Of a stretch of DNA of 64,000 nucleotides, positions 59,285 through 64,000 are shown one piece after another (the first letter of the stretch is position 1; each line of letters begins with the position of its first letter). The notes beneath the pieces were generated by a model. It worked only from the letters and a program-made list of their open reading frames with translations. It made no database searches and was not told the origin of the DNA. Where the stretch lies: NCBI RefSeq assembly GCF_963678975.1, contig NC_089277.1, positions 25,184,672-25,248,671 of the forward strand, given 5' to 3'. This DNA is from Dysidea avara (lineage: Eukaryota; Porifera; Demospongiae; Dictyoceratida; Dysideidae). A program made the position numbers and the translations under genes.

Positions 59285-60100
59285 TAAAAAATTAGTAGTG
59301 AATTTCACCATAGGCGGTGGAGACGGGGGAGCCAGGGGGTCCATGGTCCCCCTACTTTTATGGAACACTGTTTGCAAGAAAAGATCAAGATACTCTAATA
59401 GAACAGTCAGGATCTGGATACTCTAATAGAGCAGTCACAGTATTCAGAGAAGCAGTGTAGCAAGTTACTTTGCTACATATGTGTAGTTATAAATAAGGAG
59501 ATATAATTGGCGGAGAGCAGCTATTGTCAGCAGGCTGTGACCTTTATTTTATTTTATTTGGTCTTCAACTTACAGCTGGCCTGGCCCCCTCACTCTTTGG
59601 CCTGCTCCACTGCCACTACTAATTTCTGCCACAATACTCGCTATTTTTGTGTAGTGACCCTCACTACTTTTGACGTTCGCTACTTTGTAGTGAACGTCAC
59701 TACAAAATTAGTAATGAATGTCACTACACAAAAATAGTGAGTATCAGGGGCGGATCCAGAGTCTGGAAAGAGGGGGGGCACCTTGCTGAAAAAAGTTGAA
59801 GAGCAAAAAAAAAAAAAAAAAGGTCACAACAATGATAGCTAGTTATCCTTTACCAAATGTATTATGTTATGTAAAATAAAATCCTATTTATAGCTTCATA
59901 AGTAAGCTGCACTGCCTCATAAACATTGTGACTGCTTTATTAGAGTAATTGACTGCTCTATTAGAGTATCTCGATCTTGTATGCAATTTCTTGAAGGGGG
60001 GATTTGCCCCAAATGCCCCATCCTGAATCCGCCATTGAGTATTGTAGCAGACATTAGTAGTGACCTTTACTAGTTTGTTTTTATTGTGCATGGCCAGCCC
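59285..60100. mobile_element. Palindromic AGTAGTGA element with two nested insertions
   Basis: The host element carries AATTAGTAGTGAATTT at the left, GTAGTGAACGTCACTAC hairpins at 59640-59740, and GAGTATTGTAGCAGACATTA plus GTAGTGACC at the right (60036-60080), in the same order as 61545-61765. It is interrupted twice: about 59305-59625 (hAT-like, with ACTCTAATAGA motifs and GGCGGTGGAGACGGGG) and 59745-60035. Confidence 0.75.
59745..60035. mobile_element. Nested hAT-like MITE with target duplication TGAGTAT
   Basis: 291 bp, ends CAGGGGCGGATCCAG and CCTGAATCCGCCAT, flanked on both sides by TGAGTAT (59738-59744 and 60036-60042). The intact sequence AGTGAGTATTGTGGCAGACA at 61708-61727 gives the empty-site structure. 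It includes an A run at 59805-59821 and two reverse-oriented ACTCTAATAGAGCAGTCA-type motifs. Confidence 0.88.
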
Positions 60101-60174
60101 TGCATTTTGAGATTTTGTTACTGATGCCTACTTATTGTAACTGTCATTGATAAATTATCCTACTTATATTAAAA

Positions 60175-60750
60175 ATGTGACCGGATCTGCGATAACCCGA
60201 CATAATGGCGCATTTTTCAAATTCTTTATTGTTAACTATTTATAATTTACTTAGTCAAGTGTATGCTGTGGCCAAATTTCAGCCTCATATGGCAACAACG
60301 TTTGGAGTTACAGCCCTACAAAGTAGCAACAACAGAAAGATCGATTTGTACAGCAAGTATTGGGAAAATAAATTACATGCGCTTACAAAAACGGCTGTAA
60401 CTTACAAATACAATACAGTACAGCGTTGCAACTTGCACCATTGTGTTCGCCACGAATAGGGGAGTCCATTACTGGGTAAGTTGTTTCTTCTATTGTCATT
60501 CTTCACTGCATACAGAGACGAAATCAGTGAAGAAAAATCGATTGCATACGATCATTTCGACGTGACGTAAACAAACGCCCATAACTTACGTATCCTTTAG
60601 TCTACTGCAACCAAACAAAGATTATTGAACTCTTCTTGAGTTGGCGAATAAGATGATATCCAGGTTTTTATCATAAGACCCTTCCTTCACAAAGAACAAA
60701 GCGTTTAAAAAGTTTACGAATTTTTTTCCGATTACACAAATATTTTAGGT
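60175..60750. mobile_element. MITE family R1, copy 3
   Basis: Left end ATGTGACCGGATCTGCGATA. The interior matches copies at 21 and 5091 (TACAGCCCTACAAAGTAGCA, GAATAAGATGATATCCAGG). The right end is missing or too diverged to see. Confidence 0.7.
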
Positions 60751-61030
60751 GGATAATTGTGCAATAATTATTAACTGTATTTGATTGTAATTGTACTGCA
60801 CATCAGCATTACACCCCTGGAGGGTTCTGCTGATTAAAAATACATAGTGCCGGCACCAGTTATGAGTGTGAATGGCTATTTTACATGCAGTGATCCATCA
60901 TTTAACTGGATATCACAAACACAATGGATGAACTATAATAGGGTTGGTACGCATCCAGTATGCCCCGAATAGTCAACTTTAGGGCATGCGTCTAGTAGTA
61001 TGTCCTGAGTATTCGACTTTAGGGCACGTG

Positions 61031-61188
61031 ACCAGTAGCTTGCTACACTGCTTCTCTGAAGACTGTGACTACTCTATTAGAGTATCCAGATCCTGACTGT
61101 TCTATTAGAGTATCACGATCTTTTCTTGCAAGCAGTGTCCCATAAAAGTGGGGGGCCATGGCCCCCCCCTGTCTCCACCACCTATGGC
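61031..61188 (-). repeat. Inverted copy of the first half of the 59305 insertion
   Basis: Reverse complement of 59318-59470: TAGCTTGCTACACTGCTTCT, two CTATTAGAGTAT motifs, GGCCATGGCCCCCCCCTG and TCTCCACCACCTATGG. Confidence 0.8.
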
Positions 61189-61544
61189 TGGTACTATATA
61201 AACAGAGATGCCAAGGTTCACAATCACTTAGGAATGAGATTGTCCTGACCAAATGTAATTTACAGTTAATGCGCCACAGAGCCTCCATTGTTATTTAGGA
61301 AGGCTCTGCCAGCACAAAACTTACAATGCACAAAGCAACATAATAGAGTAATTGTCATTTACAGGATGTAATAGTGTAATGCATATTAAATGGTAGTTCC
61401 TCATACCGCATAAACTTGATGTATTCTTTTATATTAGTGCAGTTGGATAAAAGCTTAAATTCAGCTGCGGTCACTTCATGTCACATTAGTAGCTTCCAGC
61501 TTCAGATAGAACCCATCACATAATGAAGGGTACACTGTAAAAAT

Positions 61545-61765
61545 TTAGTAGTGAATTGCTCTGCCACAATACTCACTACTTTTAAGTAGTGACGTTCACT
61601 ACTTTTTGTAGTGAACGTCACTACTTTTTGCAGTGAACGTCACTACTTGGTGGTCAATGTAGTGACGTTCACTACAAAATTAGTAGTTAACGTCACTACA
61701 CAATAATAGTGAGTATTGTGGCAGACATTAGTAGTGACGTTCACTACATTTAGTAGTGACGTTCA
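61545..61765. repeat. Array of near-palindromes GTAGTGACGTTCACTAC
   Basis: At least eight occurrences of AGTAGTGACGTTCACTAC or its complement in about 220 bp, flanked by CTGCCACAATACTCACTACT and AGTGAGTATTGTGGCAG in inverted orientation, so both the units and the whole are palindromic. Non-coding. 61766-62900 shows nothing recognisable. Confidence 0.85.
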
Positions 61766-63007
61766 GTAGTTTGTTTTTACTGTGTATAGCACAGCCACAC
61801 TTGTAAGCCCGCCAAACACGATCTAATGCCTACTTTAGCTAATGCTATTCATAAATTTAATGTTTAGAAATAGAATTAAGCACCTATAAGCATAATTACT
61901 TTATTTAGTTATAAGTAGAGGTTTCCAACTAAATTAAATAATTAACATTCCATACATTTATTGGTAAGGAAAATATTGTGCTACTTTTCAGGGTCATTTT
62001 AGTGCAAACCTCAATTGGTGGTTCCTATCAAAAGATATAAGCAAAAGAAGTTGACAGTGTAATGATTTTTGTGTACAGTGTTTTCAATGTTTTTTTACAT
62101 ATATCGCATGGCACCAACACAATATTCAAAGTGTCATAAATCTAGATAGGAAACTAATAATGACATGAATTTTTCATCACATAACTATTTTATGGAGAAC
62201 AGCATATGAGCTAGGTAATACCTCTCAAGAGTGACCACTTCTTTGTAGACTGACCACTCAGAATATTACATGAATAAAGCAAGTGATTCACAAATAAAAC
62301 CGTGTGTATTATGTAGTACTAAGTATACACAGGTACCTAATACATTTTCAAGGATAACTAACTAGAAAAATCAGCAATATTAATTATATAAAATGGTAAG
62401 TAGTGGCATCACAAGTCACAATCAACAAATACTTCGGAAACATGACAATCAGATAACAAAATGTAAGACTAATATTATTAATAAAATAGATTTGTTTGGA
62501 CACTGTTCAGCTTTATTTGTCACATTGTGAGCACTAAGGATAATTATTAGTTTTTCTATTATTATTATCTATTTTGTCAAAAGACCGGGTTGTACAAAAG
62601 GACAAGCCTGTAGGCGTACTTCCCACACATACACACCAGAAATTACTAAAACAATGACATAATTATTATTATATAACACAATGACATCACTATACTACAA
62701 AGAGAAATTTTAAATAGTTTCTGACCAAAATTACAATCACTGAAGCTGCTATAAAACGGATCAAAACAGCAGTAAATACACCAGAATATAACATTAGGTA
62801 TAAGCGTGAAGCCATGTAAGGTTGGTATCACAAACCAAGTCTCCACTTTTGAAAAGATTATGCTCAACCTTGAACCTTATATTGCAATTCCGCGCAAGAC
62901 AACAAACTTCTCACCTTCAAACTATACTTGCATTGATGCAGAGGGATGCCTTGAAGTCCAGGGTAATTGTAATGCTGAATTCTGAACAGTGTTAGATGGC
63001 GACTTAC

Positions 63008-63098
63008 CTTTAAAAGGGCCATATTTTCGTTTATAAACGCATGTAGCTGGACTTGGAGCTCGTGATTGATGGAAAATGTTGAAGATAGTATAGCCACT
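63008..63098 (-). CDS. Possible exon of a minus-strand small gene
   Basis: On the minus strand, GCATTGCAG precedes and AAAG|GTAAGT follows a 91-nt open stretch (SINHELQVQLHAFINENMALLK in one frame, helix-like). An ATG at 63383 (minus) opens MVAVRYLTTLSRITSAGAKK, basic and amphipathic like a mitochondrial presequence, and could be exon 1. A further piece with a GTGAGA donor lies near 62910-62985. The frame between pieces is unresolved and the family unknown. Confidence 0.3.
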
Positions 63099-63383
63099 CT
63101 GCAATGCGTGAGGTTAGCAGTTGCGTTTTTTGTGAGCGTGAGATTGCATGCAGATGCGTGAGACTTGCGTGTCTGATAGTGATATATTAAATCTGCCTAA
63201 AAAATAATAAATAGCTTTGCCTGGCCTTATTGCTATAGCTACTTTATAAATTCTTTGTTGCTGAAATGAATAAAAAGTCACAAAATCTGCTATATCTATA
63301 GACGGTAAGGAGTGCCAAAGGGCTTTTTTTGCGCCGGCGCTTGTAATGCGCGAAAGAGTGGTCAGATATCTAACCGCAACCAT

Positions 63384-63464
63384 TGTTCTGACGTACCGGA
63401 TAGACGCCTTAGTAGAGAACTATCATAGATTCTTTAACTGTAGTTTACCTGTGGTTTGATTGGT
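63384..63464. promoter_or_regulatory. Candidate bidirectional promoter
   Basis: 81 bp separate the ATG of the + gene (63465) from the divergent ATG (63383, minus). The flanks are locally richer in CG dinucleotides (GCGCCGGCGC at 63331, GCGCGAAAG at 63348, GACGTACCGGA at 63391) than the surrounding AT-rich DNA. Inference only. Confidence 0.35.
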
Positions 63465-64000
63465 ATGTCTAATAAATATCGCTGCAAAATAATAGTAACA
63501 GTATTACTGGTTGTCGTGTTAGTGTGTTGCATTGGCTATGCTCCGTACGATGAAAGCCATGGAAGTGAAGTGTCCATCTCACAGTTCACTGACTTGAGTC
63601 GATCACACCGGAGATCACACGGTCGTAGACGAGGTCGTGCATCTCGAAGGCGTGGCCATACATCACTCTCTGATACGACATACGAAGCTGATAGCAAGCT
63701 TCCCAAGCAGCTGCCTACAATGTCAGAACTGATAACAGCAATTCAAAACGGAAAATACCCTCCGCTCATGGATTATAATCTCTCTGATGATGAGGTCACA
63801 ATGGTAGCTCAATTATTCAACATCAAAGGATTGAATTCAAGCGTTTCACTACAGCGAGAGTTCTTGGGATGCCCAGCAAAAACCGTTGTTCGTGATACGG
63901 GTATTCACGAGTTTGTGGATGGAAGATTTATTATTACCAAACAATATCAAACATGTAAGGAGTTGTCGTTCAAGAAGCAACGTGGTGTGGTTGGATTAGT
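63465..64000 (+). CDS. Secreted or type II membrane protein, 5' part, unrecognised
   Basis: Open from ATG 63465 to the window end (178 full codons). Residues 7-26 form a hydrophobic signal peptide or anchor (KIIVTVLLVVVLVCCIGYA). Residues 46-65 are strongly basic (RSHRRSHGRRRGRASRRRGH) with several R-x-x-R type cleavage sites. Then comes a predicted amphipathic stretch (LPTMSELITAIQNGKYPPLM), possible N-glycosylation at N105 and N124, and the start of a Cys-containing domain (REFLGCPAKTVVRDTG...YQTCKELSF). Signal, basic cleavage region and Cys domain is the layout of a secreted ligand precursor, but the family is not recognisable from this part. No intron is needed so far. Confidence 0.75.
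   Translation, partial: MSNKYRCKIIVTVLLVVVLVCCIGYAPYDESHGSEVSISQFTDLSRSHRRSHGRRRGRASRRRGHTSLSDTTYEADSKLPKQLPTMSELITAIQNGKYPPLMDYNLSDDEVTMVAQLFNIKGLNSSVSLQREFLGCPAKTVVRDTGIHEFVDGRFIITKQYQTCKELSFKKQRGVVGL

Noticed and set aside
62646..62867. Minus-strand hydrophobic 73-codon frame
   Set aside because: Low-complexity AT-rich translation (IIIIMSLF), no start context or splice sites linking it to the 63008 exon.

Overview
This is a eukaryotic window that is AT-rich, intron-bearing and full of transposable elements. Short introns (down to 73 bp) next to long ones, many small inverted-repeat elements, tRNA-derived SINE pieces and an intact Ty3/Gypsy element fit an invertebrate animal. The dispersed elements look to me like those of a demosponge; that is inference from memory, not a database result.

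The core is a tandem family of ubiquitin-specific proteases resembling USP16/USP45, all on the + strand. Copy A (3144-11531) is the C-terminal part of one gene: six exons with the zinc-finger cysteines, the KRF beta strand and the GHY histidine box. Its 5' part is not in the window. Copy M (17278-29500, with a decayed exon at 30182) has only the N-terminal anchor exons and stops before any catalytic exon. Copy C (37762-54794) is full length in 14 exons: an MGS start, a linker, a two-helix membrane exon, the GNTCYVNS Cys box, the DSHE box, the CxxC pairs and the GHYFAY His box. All comparable introns of A and C have the same position and phase. A membrane-anchored USP16/45-like enzyme without a visible ZnF-UBP domain, expanded in tandem, is the most interesting biology here. 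C has an apparent 1-nt frameshift in its membrane exon.

Mobile DNA by region: 1-3143 and 11532-17277 hold inverted-repeat elements, hairpins and a SINE. 17459-21999 is a Ty3/Gypsy element with 209-bp LTRs that look identical, antisense in intron 1 of copy M. 22000-30000 holds a LINE 3' fragment, a hAT-like MITE and one possible minus-strand exon. 30600-37740 holds long palindromes, MITE clusters and a decayed Ulp1 protease plus PHD-finger gene bracketed by an 18-bp inverted repeat. 38680-54500 (introns of copy C) contains two hAT-like elements with 8-bp target duplications, two copies of a 650-bp MITE, hairpins and a 14 x 24-bp tandem array. 55000-62000 is stacked and nested MITEs with a possible small membrane-protein gene at 58705-59224.

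The last 536 bases start a new + strand gene (63465 onward) for a secreted or type II membrane protein with a polybasic stretch, probably sharing a promoter with a minus-strand transcription unit. I saw no bona fide tRNA, rRNA, CRISPR or bacterial-type features.
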